From Macrosoma leucophasiata (Eukaryota; Arthropoda; Insecta; Lepidoptera; Hedylidae), in the NCBI GenBank assembly GCA_036365455.1, contig JAWQUS010000010.1:21562501-21626500 (forward strand): a stretch of 64,000 nt of DNA. The letters are read 5' to 3'. The notes under the pieces were generated by a model that did not search any database, was not told the DNA's origin, and saw only the letters and a list, made by a program, of their open reading frames with translations. Positions within the stretch are counted from its first letter, which is position 1. Each line of letters opens with the position of its first letter. Position numbers and translations under genes: made by a program. Below, piece by piece: positions 31,500-42,525 of this stretch.

Positions 31500-31680
31500 T
31501 TTTACGGGCGAAGATTTTACGTGACAACGTCTTTTTCTCGGTAGAAAGGCATTCGCCGGTCCGGCAGGCCTCTCTCTCGTTCGGTGACTCATCGTTACGT
31601 TACCGGGCGTTACTCTTTTTCATGAGTGACTCCGAGCCGCAACCTAATTTAAGACGTTGTCACGTCAAAAAAATCAAATT
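31500..31680. mobile_element. T element, MITE-like with inverted ends
   Basis: TTTTACGTGACAACGTCTT (about 31515-31533) is inverted at 31651-31670 (AAGACGTTGTCACGTCAAAA). The GC-rich middle and the GGGCGAAGATTTTACG edge are familiar to me from lepidopteran genomes. Single copy here. Confidence 0.7.
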
Positions 31681-31937
31681 ATAACCAACATACCGTGTAA
31701 GTACCGATAGTATGTAATAATATGGCGTATGAATATGGCGTGCATCAGTAAACAATGATAATTCCATGTGAGGGGAGCACTTTCATCTCACTCCTTATAC
31801 GTAGCCTATAGCATAACTTTCTACTATAGCACCGTAACCTATTTATTTCTGTTCAAACACATGACGTATATTGGCCTTTGGAACTTTGCCGGTGAATGAC
31901 AAAGAATGACTCTTTTTCTCTTCTTTTTACTCTTTGT

Positions 31938-32166
31938 TATCAGTTTGTAAAGGGGAAAAGAGACATTCTACTGATATACTTTTACATTAGTTTATTACAT
32001 TTAGTTTTATCTTAGTGATATTCTTGACTTTACATATATTTTTTATCTTGTTTGACATGTATATCAATTGTTATTCGCTTTAATTTATTTTGTTTGTTTT
32101 TGACGTGTCATAAGAGGTGCCTGTCACCCTAAATGAATAAATGAGTTTCTGATTCTGATTCTGATA
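31938..32166 (+). repeat. O repeat with (GATTCT)n tail
   Basis: Longer copy of 5553-5728, ending GTCACCCTAAATGAATAAAT then GATTCTGATTCTGAT. The simple tail suggests a non-LTR 3' end. Confidence 0.7.
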
Positions 32167-33094
32167 CTATTAAAGCTGCGATTTACTGTAAAGCGCTTGA
32201 GTAAGTTCGTGTTAGCGGACTTTGAGCTGATTATAATTTCTTATTATATGAGTACCTAGAGATATCGTATAACAGGATTTTTTGGATCAGGGACTAATGT
32301 TTTGTATGTATATACGAGTATGTTTACGCCAAATCCTTCACGTCCTTTGCAGAGAGTCTGTTAATTCCACGTTCCATGCGTATTCTAGTGGTAGGTAGTA
32401 CTCGACATTAATCATAATCGTCGGGTAAATAAGCTAATTTATAAAAATTAAGACAATAGGCAAGTGGAAGAGAATGTGTAATAATTGGTAGTGGACCCGA
32501 GTGACCTTATCCTGCCCGACCGCAGCACCACCTATGGCGTTGGATTGTCAATTTGTGAATTTGGAGCTTCCTTGAACTCACTGGAACGCTTACAATAAAT
32601 CTAATTGAAATCATTGTAAACACACACCATCCACGATCGAATTTTTACATGACGAGAGAGTTAAGTTAGCTTATTTACTGGACGATATTCTTTATACATG
32701 TACGCCGATTCCTTAGACCCTCGACCACACCTTCCGACAATGCTCAACCTGTTTCGTCAAGGTAGTGAGTATGTATGTATCTGCACGCAGATCCCTTACG
32801 GGGTAGGCAGATAGTGTAGAGCATCAGATCTCCGGGTTCTTATTCTTACACCTCTCACCTCTCTTGCACCTTCTACACGTACAGTCATCATTTTTTTCAT
32901 GCATGCAGCCTCATTTCTAAGACTGTTGACCCCACTCCAGCAGGCTTGTTAAGTAGACTCATATGTATGAGATTAATGATTTTCGGTAAAAAGTCTTTAT
33001 AACAAAATATGAAACTGTTTCATGGTACTACGAACGCAGTGTCACAGAGGATCGAAAATGGTTTGAATAACTCCGAGAAAAGGACAGTCAAGCT
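32167..33094. other. nothing recognised
   Basis: About 930 bp with no gene or family signal beyond a weak tD-tail-like GATCCCTTACGGGGTAGGCAG at about 32791. Confidence 0.5.
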
Positions 33095-33172
33095 GTGACT
33101 TCACACCTGTAATCCCCGAAGGGGTAGGCAGGGATAAGTGCATACATTCAAACATCCTCGATTCACCGGTTA
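33095..33172 (-). mobile_element. SINE tD 3'-end fragment
   Basis: GTGACTTCACACCTGTAATCC...CGAAGGGGTAGGCAG...GATTCACCGGTTAC is the reverse of the tD 3' end. The head is missing. Confidence 0.78.
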
Positions 33173-33175
33173 CTA

Positions 33176-33689
33176 TGAAACTATGAAGGTTATATAGAGA
33201 AAAAAGTGGATAAATGTTGATTTGGTCTGTTGAATGATTTTAAGGGTTTTTTCAAATCACAAAACAGAACTATTTTGTACAGTAACAAACGATCAATAAT
33301 AATGCGGCAATAATCGCCTCGATCCCGTGCAAATTGACAATCGTTTACCCACGTCTTTAAAATTCCATCGCACACCAATCGGCCATGTCTCGACTCGTGT
33401 TCGCGCGTGCCTTGAATTACTGACTACTGTCTGACGCTATTAAATAATTTAATTAACCGAATATTAATGTTCTATTCCATGTAACCGTGATTCAGAAGTA
33501 ATTTTTTTGATTATTTTATAAAATAAATAGACTAGAGGAATATCTTTTGCCAGCAACTACGTCAGCGTGGAATTCGGAACAAAGATGATGCGATACAAAC
33601 TTTTTAAACAGTCTAGTCTAGAGGTTTTATTTTTAAAAGTAGTCTAGGTATATATGACCCGGTGTCCTTCCATGCTATTAAAAAAACTG
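33176..33689. other. nothing recognised
   Basis: Unique-looking. The 62-codon minus frame (33190-33378) has no family features. Confidence 0.45.
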
Positions 33690-34312
33690 GCCAAGTTCAT
33701 GTCGGCCACGCACAGTATAGGGTTCCGTAGTTACAGTTTCCATAGTAAGAGATGTAATGAAAAAAAAAATATTTTTTCTATTCAGTTGATCGAAATTTTC
33801 GAGTGAAATACATTTGGTCGACTATTACTCGCAAACTTGTAAAGCCAACTTAAGTGTAATAGTTTTCTTTTAAATTTCATTATATATAGCTACTATTGCC
33901 GTAACGTTTGAATTTCTAATAATAACCGTTTAGTTGGTAGAGGTGGGGGACACTTGACTCTAACGAAAATTCTCACTTTAAAGCTTAATAAGTCACGAAC
34001 AGTCAACTCAATTGAAAAATTATGTTCGGACATCCATAATATTTTTGAAAGACCTATCCAACAATACCACTACCACACTATATTAAAATCGAAAATTAAA
34101 AAAAACATCCGCGGGTTACGTGTAGGAGAGGTTACCCTATTTTTTTTTATTCTACCACTTTGTCGGTGTAATTAAGATGTATGCTTGTGCCGATATTGCA
34201 AGTCTCTAGCCCCAATAGTTTTTGCGCTAAACCGCGGTCAGACAGACAGACAGACAGACGGACATGGCGATACTATAAGGGTTCCTTGTTTACTACGGAA
34301 CCCTAAAAAAGG
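33690..34312 (+). repeat. Q repeat, fullest copy
   Basis: It begins GGCCAAGTTCATGTCGGCCACGC with TAGGGTTCCGTAGT at 33718 and ends TACTACGGAACCCTAAAAA, so the edges are inverted (TAGGGTTCCGTAGT). Near the end, CCGCGGTCAGACAGACAGAC is the short version of the array at 10995. A common lepidopteran repeat type; class not assigned. Confidence 0.72.
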
Positions 34313-34404
34313 GCACTTAATGTAAGTACAATACGCTTTGGTCAGCAGCTCCCTGCTCTAAAACTATCGTCACTGCGATCACCATCCTCCAGTATATCGC
34401 CCTA

Positions 34405-34480
34405 TATGATACAATATGACATTTTAGTAAGGCTTATGCCCAGCAGTGGGCATCTTTCAATTGAAATGATGATGATGAAC
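34405..34480 (+). repeat. RTE LINE 3'-end scrap
   Basis: GGCTTATGCCCAGCAGTGGGCATCTTTCAATTGAAATGATGATGATGA resembles the end of an RTE ORF plus (GAT)n tail. Confidence 0.65.
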
Positions 34481-34798
34481 CACTACAGCTCTAAAAGAAT
34501 TACCTTTTACGGTGCAATAATCGTTCTCTAGAGCACAAACGTTTCAAATGGAGGTTAAAACTTTAATTCGTTAATGAAAATGAAAATTCGACTAATGAAG
34601 GCGTTATAATTGCTTTCGACTCATACATCAAAACTGTGAATAACGTCAGAGTTAACTTGTTTACAGCTAAACGATGACATAATAAATTCCGAATCCAACC
34701 GCTCAAACAAGTTATATTTCAGCGAATGCAGAGGCCGTTCCAATCAGCCAACTGCTACTGGACTTGCATTAAATAACATACAAATAAATATTTTTAAA

Positions 34799-35039
34799 CT
34801 GCCTCGGTAGCCTAGTGGAAGCAGGCCACTACTACTACGCTGAGGTCCTGGGTTCAATTTTCTGGAAATTTCCCAGTACCTCGAAGTTTGGTATTGTGCC
34901 CGGAGATGTCAACAGGCTCGCCACCTGTTACATGGGCCAAAACGTAACCGGCGAATCGTGGGTGTTTGCGTGCTTGAATGCATGCATTTACCTCTGCCCA
35001 CCCCTTCGGCGATTACAGGCGTGAAGTAACGTTTTTTTT
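34799..35039 (+). mobile_element. SINE tD copy with 50-60 bp deletion after box B
   Basis: The head TGCCTCGGTAGCCTAGTGG...GAGGTCCTGGGTTCAAT joins directly to TTTCTGGAAATTTCCC, then the normal body follows to GAAGTAACGTTTTTTT. Confidence 0.88.
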
Positions 35040-35087
35040 ATAAATGTTTAATTGTAGAGTATAGAGAGTTACATACTATTCTCGGTC

Positions 35088-35290
35088 TAACGTAACTTCA
35101 CGTTTATAAACCCCGAAAAGATAGGAAGAGGTAAATGTAAAGTAACCCGAACGTTGACTGACAGAGAATGCTACTTAGCATTAATTCCGCCCATGTTACA
35201 ATTTTGTCCGTGAAAGTGTAAATAAATAAATGCATTTATTAAAGCATAGGTACATGCAAACACCCCGATTCGCCCGGTTACCCTTTGGCC
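35088..35290 (-). mobile_element. SINE tD fragment split by a short LINE tail
   Basis: CGTAACTTCACG...GGTAAATG stops at about 35137. About 85 bp (CGTTGACTGACAGAGAATGC...GTGAAAGTGTAAATAA) follow, then tD resumes with TGCATTTATTAAAGCATAGG. The inserted piece resembles a short LINE 3' end, with GTAAAT on both sides. Confidence 0.65.
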
Positions 35291-35642
35291 TCAGGTTTGG
35301 AGGAGGAAGGTATAAAGACTCTTAAATGGCTAATCAGTAAACAAGTATTGTACAAATAACACCACATTACAGCGAAACGGTGGGGGGTTATTAAGGCACC
35401 CCCGCGCAACCCAAGCGACACTGTAGACCATTTTCCTACTTAAATAAAGTGCCGTGGCCTTGGATTTGATTGACTAATCATAGATCTGTGGATCCAGTGT
35501 TCACGAGTTAGTGTTAAAATATAGGACTGGTCACCATTTTATGAAGTACATCCCTTCCTTTAATACTGGATTTTGTGAGTAGCAAAATCGAAATAAAACC
35601 TTTTTTTTTATGGAAGAGGCAAACAAACATGCAGCTCACATT

Positions 35643-35693
35643 ATTTAACACATAAAAATAAAATAATATACCTTTTATTTTTATGTGTTAAAT
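35643..35693. other. perfect 21-bp-stem hairpin in loop of J
   Basis: 35643-35663 (ATTTAACACATAAAAATAAA...) is exactly complementary to 35673-35693, with a 9-nt loop. It abruptly ends a minus-oriented SINE-A scrap (35606-35642). Confidence 0.88.
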
Positions 35694-35734
35694 AAATAAA
35701 AAAATATATTAATTTAAATTCTTGAAGTTTTCTC

Positions 35735-36010
35735 ACTGGTGGTAGAGTTCCAAGTGTAGGAGCTCGAGGGCGTAGGCACAACCACATTACCCCACTTATC
35801 TGCCGCTAAATGGTAGTGTTCGGCACTGTCGTGTTTCGGTTAGATGGTGTTGTATGGCCCCATAATAATTATTACAGAGACATGACACATTAGGTCTCAG
35901 GGGTGGCAACGCATCTTCATTTGACCTCTAGTTTTTATGTAGATGTCTATAGGCCGCAGTCATCACTTAACATCAATGTAAGCTGCATGCTTGTTTGCCA
36001 CATTCCATCC
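35735..36010 (+). mobile_element. SINE-A copy in loop of J
   Basis: ACTGGTGGTAGAGTTCCAAG to GTTTGCCACATTCCATCC. Older variant (GGTGGCAACGCATCTTC). A minus scrap of the same family lies at 35606-35642. Confidence 0.88.
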
Positions 36011-36355
36011 AAAAGTTTTATTCGTTTTTGCTTTATGCAACTCACAAAAGCCTATATTTATGGAAGGGATGTACTCCATAAAATGGTGACCAATCCCATA
36101 TTTTTACACTAACTCTTGAACACTGGATCCACAGATCTATGATTAGTCAATCAAATCCAAGGCCACGGCACTTTATTTAAGTAGGCAAATGGTCTACAAT
36201 GTCGCTGGGGTCGCGCGGGGGTGCTTTAATAACCCCCGACCGTTTCGCTGTAATGTGGTGTGGGCTTCCTTCTAGTGGGAGTTCCAAATATAAACAAATA
36301 TCAGTTTTATTGGTGTAAGGAGCATCAAGTAAGTTGCTGGCGTCACTCAATTAGA

Positions 36356-36560
36356 TGAAAGAAAGAAAACATTTATTTGGACAGCACAGAGACATGACGA
36401 TACAAATTTCCAAACGATTAGGAACACAGGTACAATTATACAAAAAGAAAAACAATATTAAAAAAGGAAAAGAGATTAAGTCTCACGGCTGATCCAAATG
36501 GGAGCCCAGATCAGCTTCATTTCAAGTCGATTACATCAATCGACTTGACGCTGATTTTCA
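36356..36560 (-). repeat. probable LINE 3' UTR scrap
   Basis: GAAAGAAAGAAAACATTTATTTGG (reverse of an AAATGTTTTCTTTC-type tail) followed by GACAGCACAGAGACATGACG resembles lepidopteran LINE ends. No coding part seen. Confidence 0.45.
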
Positions 36561-36806
36561 TCTGGGACCCTGTGTTTCACGGATGTCAAGCAGAATGATA
36601 AACTAATGAGTTTGTACCGTTGATATGTTCTTAGGTTTTCGCGAGTTACACTCATTGTACTAAATTAAACGAAAATGATTTAAATTTAACATACGCGATA
36701 TAAATCCGTAAAAAAAGATTTAATTCAATAATAAGTACCGTGAGAGTACTGAGAGTGGCACTATGAGAGTACTTACAGAAATGAAAAAATTAACACCTCT
36801 GTATAT

Positions 36807-37013
36807 TGACGACCTGGTTAGTCCAGCGGTGCGAGACGACCGTTTTATTAAAATAGTCGCGGCTTCGATACCCGCACTGCGACAAATATTTGTTTGGCCT
36901 ACAGATATTTGTTTCGGGTCTTTGGCGTTTGTTTATGTGTTGTGTGTATACAACGGCGGTACCCACGACACAGATTCGTACCTAGTGTGGGACTGTGAGT
37001 GTAAGCGTATTTA
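36807..37013 (+). mobile_element. SINE tE copy
   Basis: TGACGACCTGGTTAGTCCAGC...CGCGGCTTCGATACCCGCAC (box B mutated) to GTGAGTGTAAGCGTATTTAT. Confidence 0.87.
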
Positions 37014-37584
37014 TTATATAGCGCACGCCCTCACACACGCACATGTTCTTACATTAGTGTGTATAATAATTAAAAATAATTAGTTAATTTATCAATTGTC
37101 CTTAATATAATTCTAATTTGTAATGACAATGTAGTACCTACCTACCTACGCATTAGCAATTACTTTAAAGAAGTAAATGCCTGATCTAATTTAATTGCAT
37201 GCTTTACCCACCCGGGGGACGGGTGGTATTCCTTCTTAACACAGACTATTGTAATAAATAGCTAGCAACAAGAATGGTACAATACATTAACACGTTCGTT
37301 TTCTTTAGACTGTGACAATACTATAACTATTGTGCACCTATAATGTCAATTTGCTCTGAAATACGAGTATGTACCTATTCTAAAAATGTACTACAAATGT
37401 ATAATTTATGAATATCATACTTACATTTTTATTGTATTTATCATTGAATGGAAGATCAATGCTGAAAGTCTGCTGAAAAGCTAAAAGTCTAGCTGAAAGT
37501 TAAACCCACAAAAAAATCAAGTCTATCTAATTCCTTTCGCATCTACGGATCACGAAGAAGTCTATAAAAATTTAAACCCACGGC
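37014..37584. other. nothing recognised
   Basis: AT-rich. A small CCACCCG/CGGGTGG hairpin at about 37208-37226 is the only feature. Confidence 0.45.
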
Positions 37585-37740
37585 TATTTAAGTGGGAAAA
37601 TTGTCTACAATATCGCCGGGTTCGCGCGGGGGTGCCTTAATGACCCCCGATTGCTCGCTGTAATGTGATGTGGGCTTCAAGCGGGAGTTCCAAATATGAA
37701 CAAATATCAGTTTTATTATTGCAACGAGCTGCATAATATA
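37585..37740 (+). repeat. J element solo arm
   Basis: It matches 36165-36310 in order: TATTTAAGTGGG..., CGCGCGGGGGTGCCTTAATGA, GTAATGTGATGTGGGCTTC, CAAATATCAGTTTTATT. No second arm nearby. Confidence 0.8.
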
Positions 37741-38619
37741 AGTGAATGGATGTCCAAACCGGTTTTATTTACTAAACGTAACTTTAGACTTGTATTCGCT
37801 AAACGGATAGGTAGAGTATTTGACTACTTAAGTTTTTTGTGACCTATGGAAAGCTTTATTCTCCACATTACTTCAAGAGATCTTCCATTATATGATCTTA
37901 GTGACACGGAGATACCTATTCCCAAAAACAAAAAGAAGAGAGGGTAATCAGTAAAACCCAACAACACATAACGATACCGATTAACAGACAAAACTGGTAT
38001 CGGGGATTTTTTATCAATTAAAATATTATTTAATGGCTACCATTATTAGCCGCGATTCGTTACATATAGGTATTTTGTTAAATATCATTCAATATCTCTC
38101 TTTGGAAGAATATTCTAGAGATCCCTTTGCAATTTTATCAATGAAACACATTACACTAAAGAAACAGTTGTGACAGTTAGAAGACCAATCAACGTCAAGT
38201 GTATAAAATTAAATGTAGAGTCCAAAAGGTCATAAATATTTAGTTCAACAGCTCCTCAAAAAAATCCATCCAATTTTTATTTATCAACATAACAACAAAC
38301 ATTGGTTTGTCATCAACCAAAGGTGGGTGGACGTGGCCACGGATCGAGTGACGGTTGATGACTTCATCTCGACAAAAACTCGCGTGGGTCCACTGAAGGT
38401 CGATTAGCCAATACTGATTGTGATTTGATTCGAGTTCGATTAGAGCTTTCAATCCCGCAGCTTATCGATAATCTCGGCATTTACATTACATTTTGCAATC
38501 CCGCGGGATAATCAAATAGAGATTATCAATATTTGTATACGTAGTTTTCAAGATCTTATGTTAGTAAGTAAATAATGTTAATTGAATAATTTAAACAGAA
38601 CAAGACAAACTTTGGCCTC
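37741..38619. other. mostly unique; a repeat at 38445-38535
   Basis: 38445-38535 (CAATCCCGCAG...CGCGGGATAATC...GAGATTATC) shares words with 16448-16520. The rest shows nothing. Confidence 0.45.
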
Positions 38620-38652
38620 TTAATAACTATCACAGAGACATAACAACTAAGG

Positions 38653-39097
38653 CAAATATGAACAGTGTGGAAACTACGTACAAAACCTTGAAACGTCACA
38701 CTCACACTAACATGCGCATCGACGAGGCCTCTAAGCGGTGCTCGCGGTGCTGCAGTACTGAGTCACTCGCCACATCGAGCGTCGATGCGCATGTCTGTGT
38801 TAGTGTGCCATTTCGAACGTTTTGTAGTAATTTGACGACCCGGTTAGTCCAGCGGTGTGAAACCATCGTTTGATTCGAAGGGTCGCGGGTTCGATCCCCG
38901 CACCGGGACAAATATTTGTATGGCCTACAGATATTTGTTTCGGGTCTGGGTGTTTGTGTATGTGTTGTATGTGTACAACGGCACCCACGACACAGGTTTA
39001 TACCTACTGTGGGGCTGTGAGTGTAAGCGTATTTTATTTATTTATTTATTATTATTTATTTGTACGTAGTTTCCATACTGTTCATATTTGTACTGTG
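38653..39097. mobile_element. N element: hAT-like fold-back MITE holding SINE tE
   Basis: The left end CAAATATGAACAGTGTGGAA is repeated inverted at 39063-39090. With the tE copy (about 38832-39045) removed, the arms continue inward (ACACTAACATGCGCATCGACG against 38781-38812). It begins CA and ends TG, with ACTAAGG on both sides (38646-38652, 39098-39104), 7-8 bp, consistent with hAT. Confidence 0.82.
38832..39045 (+). mobile_element. SINE tE, best copy
   Basis: tRNA-derived head: GACCCGG/CCGGGAC acceptor-like pairing (6 of 7), box A-like TTAGTCCAGCGGTG, box B GGTTCGATCCC within the stem GCGGG/CCCGC. Body: CCTACAGATATTTGTTTCGG, GTGTACAACGGCACCCACGA, CTGTGGGGCTGTGAGTGTAA, then a TTTATT-rich tail. 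It sits in the right arm of N. Confidence 0.9.
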
Positions 39098-39320
39098 ACT
39101 AAGGTCTCAGGGGTGGCAACGCATAGATCTACATTTTGACGTCTGGTTTTTATAAAGATGTTTATAGACTGCAGTCGTTACTTCTATAATTATGTGAACT
39201 GCATGCTTATTTGCCACTTTTGTTCCACAATAAAATGGTGGCAAAAAGACATGCAGGTCATATTGATAGTAAGCAAACGCAGTCTAGATCTACACAAAAA
39301 CCGAAGAAACTCGATGGTTT

Positions 39321-39607
39321 TACTGGTGGTAGAGCTCCAGTGACGGAGCTCGCGTGCATAAGCACCACCGCATTACCTAATATACTTGCCGCTAAATGGT
39401 AGTGTTAAGCACTATCGTGTTCCGGTCAGGTGGTAATGTACGGCCCTGTAATTTCCGGCACAGAGGCATAACACATATACACATAACACCTTAGGGCTCA
39501 GAAGTGGTAATGCATCTACAGTTTGACTTCTGGTCTTTGTGTAAGTGTCTATCATGTGAACATCGATGTGAACTGCATGCTTGTTTGCCACTTTCAATAC
39601 ATAAAAG
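39321..39607 (+). mobile_element. SINE-A copy
   Basis: ACTGGTGGTAGAGCTCCAGT to CAATACATAAAA. A short ACACATATAC duplication lies near 39472. Confidence 0.93.
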
Positions 39608-39611
39608 ATAT

Positions 39612-39675
39612 ATATCCCCTTATGGGGAGGCTTTGGTCCAGCAGTGGATATCTTTTCAGCTGATATGATGCAATC
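39612..39675 (+). repeat. RTE LINE C-terminus scrap
   Basis: TATGGGGAGGCTTTGGTCCAGCAGTGGATATC translates as YGEALVQQWISFQ, the very end of an RTE ORF, then TGATATGATG. Confidence 0.75.
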
Positions 39676-39894
39676 GTGACTAGATCTGATAATCGATCAG
39701 GATTTGTCGACAATCCAGTCTATATTTGTCAGGTCGAGATTCGATAATATTTTTTATCTAATATTTTCATATCTAAAAATCAATATCTGGGGAAACGGGT
39801 TTTGTGCGGCGTGATGTCCAGTGGCAGACAAAGAAAAGGTGAATTTAAAAGGCTAATTCAAAAGTGGGCAAAGCGTGGAGTTTTAATTAACTTA

Positions 39895-40142
39895 TAGACT
39901 CGAGAGAGCGTAGGCAATCTATTTGCCGCCAAATTTTAGTGTTCAGCACTGCGCGTTCCGGTTAGGTGGTAATATGTCCGCGACATAACTATGACAGAGA
40001 TATTATAACTTTGACCTCGGGCAGGGAGGGGGAGGGGCGAGGGCAACACATCTGCATTTCGACCTTCGGTTTTCGTGTAGATGTTTATAGGCTACAGCAT
40101 TCACTTACCAACAATGTGAACCAAATGCATGTTTGTCATAGC
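39895..40142 (+). mobile_element. old SINE-A copy
   Basis: GCGTAGGCAATCTATTTGCCGCC, GTTCAGCACTGCGCGTTCCGG and ATAGGCTACAGCATTCACTT show the family order. A G-rich expansion (GGGAGGGGGAGGGG) lies at 40024-40036. It abuts the RTE relic. Confidence 0.75.
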
Positions 40143-42525
40143 TACCATCATTAGGGAGACTTATTTAATTAAATTAGGTAGTTACTTAAATGGAAAAAGA
40201 TCTAAGCATGGACAAAGATTGGTAGAATTTAGTCTGATGTACAAAATCAGAAAAAATAAACAATGGACTTGGCAATCACCTAATGGTCTGCATCACAATG
40301 AAATTGACTTTATACTTACAACCTACAACCTACAACCTAGAAATACATAATTTTAATATAATTAATAATCTTAATTTTTATACAGATCACAGAATGATAC
40401 GATGTAAATTATGCATAGAAACGTTAAAGAAAAGGAAATTTATCAAAACATCACAAACTTTTCATAGAGACCTACCAATACTTACAAGAGAGAGTGGAAA
40501 ACAACTGAAACAAAAATTAACGGCAGCAATACAAAAGTCATTCGACGTACAGACACAGTACGAAAATTTTGAAGCCGAAATTACCAGTATAGTCCTACAA
40601 ATACCAAAAACAAAGAATAAAAACCATAAAGAAATGGAAATTCGTATAAGAAAATTATTTGAAGAACAGAAACAATTATATAACAAAAAAAGAACCAAAG
40701 ATGGCAAAAACCAAATAACTCAAATAAGTAAAAAAATCAACAGAATCATTTCAGAAAATACAAAGGTTCAGAGGTAAAATACTTTTGAAAAATATATAAC
40801 CAAAACTGGAGCTGTGAAAAAAGCATACAAAGAGCTACGTGCAATTTCAAACTGGATGCCAAGTGTCACAGATAAAGCTGGAAATAAAATAATTAAACGG
40901 CTTGATATTACAAAAGAGGTTACAAAATTCTACCAAGAACTCTACTCTACTAACTCGACAAACTCAATAACATTTTTTGATAAATGCATCCAAAAACAGA
41001 AACATATTTCAGAGATTAGACCACCTGTACCTCCTATACTACTTTCAGAAATAGAATATGCCATTAAAACACAAAAAAATGATAAATCACCTGGTGAAGA
41101 CAGAATTACAAACGAATTATTAAAGTCTCTATCAGAACCTTTGCGCACACCTCTACAAATTATATTCAATAACATACTTGAAAAACAAATAACTCCAATT
41201 CAATGCTCTAAATCTACAACGACTCTTCTACATAAAAGAGGAGACAGAGGCAACTTAAACAACTATAGACCGATCAGTATCATGAGTAATATCTACAAAG
41301 TTTTTTCAAAAATCTTATTACTACGATTGTCCAAGATCCTCGACGAAAATCAACCACGAGAACAAGCGGGCTTTCGGAAACATTTTTTAACAATTGACCA
41401 TATCCATGTTGTGACGCAACTCATAGAAAAAAGTAAAGAATATGGGCGGACTCTATATATTTGCTTTATTGACTTCACAAAAGCTTTCGACTCTCTAGAA
41501 TTTTCTGCCATTTGGAAAGCTCTGTTAAAACAAGATGTGGACCTAGAGTATGTAGAACTGCTTCATAATGTATATTCGAAAAGCTCTTCTAAAATAAGGC
41601 TAGAGAGAGACGGACCAGAATTTTCCATAGGGAAAGGAGTAAGGCAAGGTGATCCGCTTTCGCCCAAAATATTTTCAGCAGTAGGTACTTGAAATGATTT
41701 TCAGACAAATCAATTGGGAAAACCAAAGAATAAAAATAGATAGAGAATACCTAAGTCATCTGCGATTCGCTGACGACATTGCCGTATTCGCTGAAGAACA
41801 CACAACTGGAAAATATGATAACCGATTTGGCAAGAGAGAGTAAAAAAGTGGGCCTATACTTGAACACCGGAAAAACGAAAATTATTACCAATGGAAGAAA
41901 GTATAATATCTCAGTATATGAGGAAAAGATCGAATATGTTATGGAATATATTAACCTAGGTCAATCAATTTAATTTCAGGATCAGACCGAAAAAGAAATA
42001 AATAGATGAATTGCGATTGCGTGAAAAAAGTATTGGAGTCTTAAAGAAATTATGAAAAACAAAGACATAAGTATGAAAATTAAAAGGAAATTATATGACA
42101 CAGTGATCTTACCTTGCTTAACATATGGCTTCCAAACATGGTCCCTTCGCAAGAAAGATGAAAGAAAACTGGCTATCCATCAACGGAAAATGGAAAGAAG
42201 TATGTTAAGTATCAAATTATCTGACAAAATAAAAAACAAAACCATAAGATGCAATACCCAAATATGCGATATACTCGAACGAATAAGGAACCTTAAATGA
42301 AAATGGGCAGGACATGTGTGTAGAATGGAAAATAATAGATGGACAAAGAAAATAACAGAATGGACACCAAGAGAGGGTCAAAGAAGCAGAGGATGTCCCA
42401 AAAAACGATGGGAAGACATTTTTAAAGAAAGATGTGGACCAGATTGGTGGAGATTAACGAAGGACAGAGAGCACTGGAGGAAACTGGGGGAGGCCTACGC
42501 CGCAGAGGCGACTTCCATAATTTAA
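40143..42525 (+). pseudogene. RTE-clade LINE endonuclease/reverse transcriptase relic
   Basis: This is the longest coding relic. The endonuclease is truncated on its left: KQWTWQSPNGLHHNEIDFIL (40129-40350 frame), then a shift near 40340 to a frame with FYTDHRMIRCKL. That frame runs to 41692 with one TAA (40775-40777) and carries the linker and RT: YAIKTQKNDKSPGEDRI, NNYRPISIMSNIYKVFSKIL, motif A FIDFTKAFDSL, motif B GVRQGDPLSP. A shift near 41688 leads to LSHLRFADDIAVFAE (catalytic Asp pair) and another near 41800 to LARESKKVGLYLNTGKTKI. Three stops (41971, 41995, 42010 region) and TGA for Trp (42298-42300) break the C-terminal part, which ends KWAGHVCRMENNRW...GEAYAAEATSII. It is inactive. 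The family normally also has more endonuclease upstream. Confidence 0.95.

Larger units (their letters stand above)
35360..36260. mobile_element. J fold-back element with SINE-A in the loop
   Basis: The left arm (35360-35595, from CACCACATTACAGCGAAACGG) and right arm (36020-36260) are reverse complements over about 235 bp with scattered differences. Landmarks in both: CCCCCGCGC, GCCGTGGCCTTGGATTTG, CATAGATCTGTGGATCCAG. The loop holds SINE-A sequence in both orientations and the hairpin at 35643-35693. A solo arm lies at 37585-37740. Confidence 0.88.
38620..39230 (+). mobile_element. SINE-A copy interrupted by element N
   Basis: The left part (ACTATCACAGAGACATAACAACTAAGG) ends at 38652. The right part (ACTAAGGTCTCAGGGGTGGCAACGC) resumes at 39098 and runs to GCATGCTTATTTGCCAC. 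The 7-bp ACTAAGG is duplicated by the insertion. Confidence 0.85.

Noticed and set aside
31364..31684. 106-codon plus frame
   Set aside because: Covers the SINE-A tail and T element; similar peptides arise in every SINE-A copy.
37208..37226. CCACCCG/CGGGTGG hairpin
   Set aside because: Only 7 bp of stem, without terminator or regulatory context.
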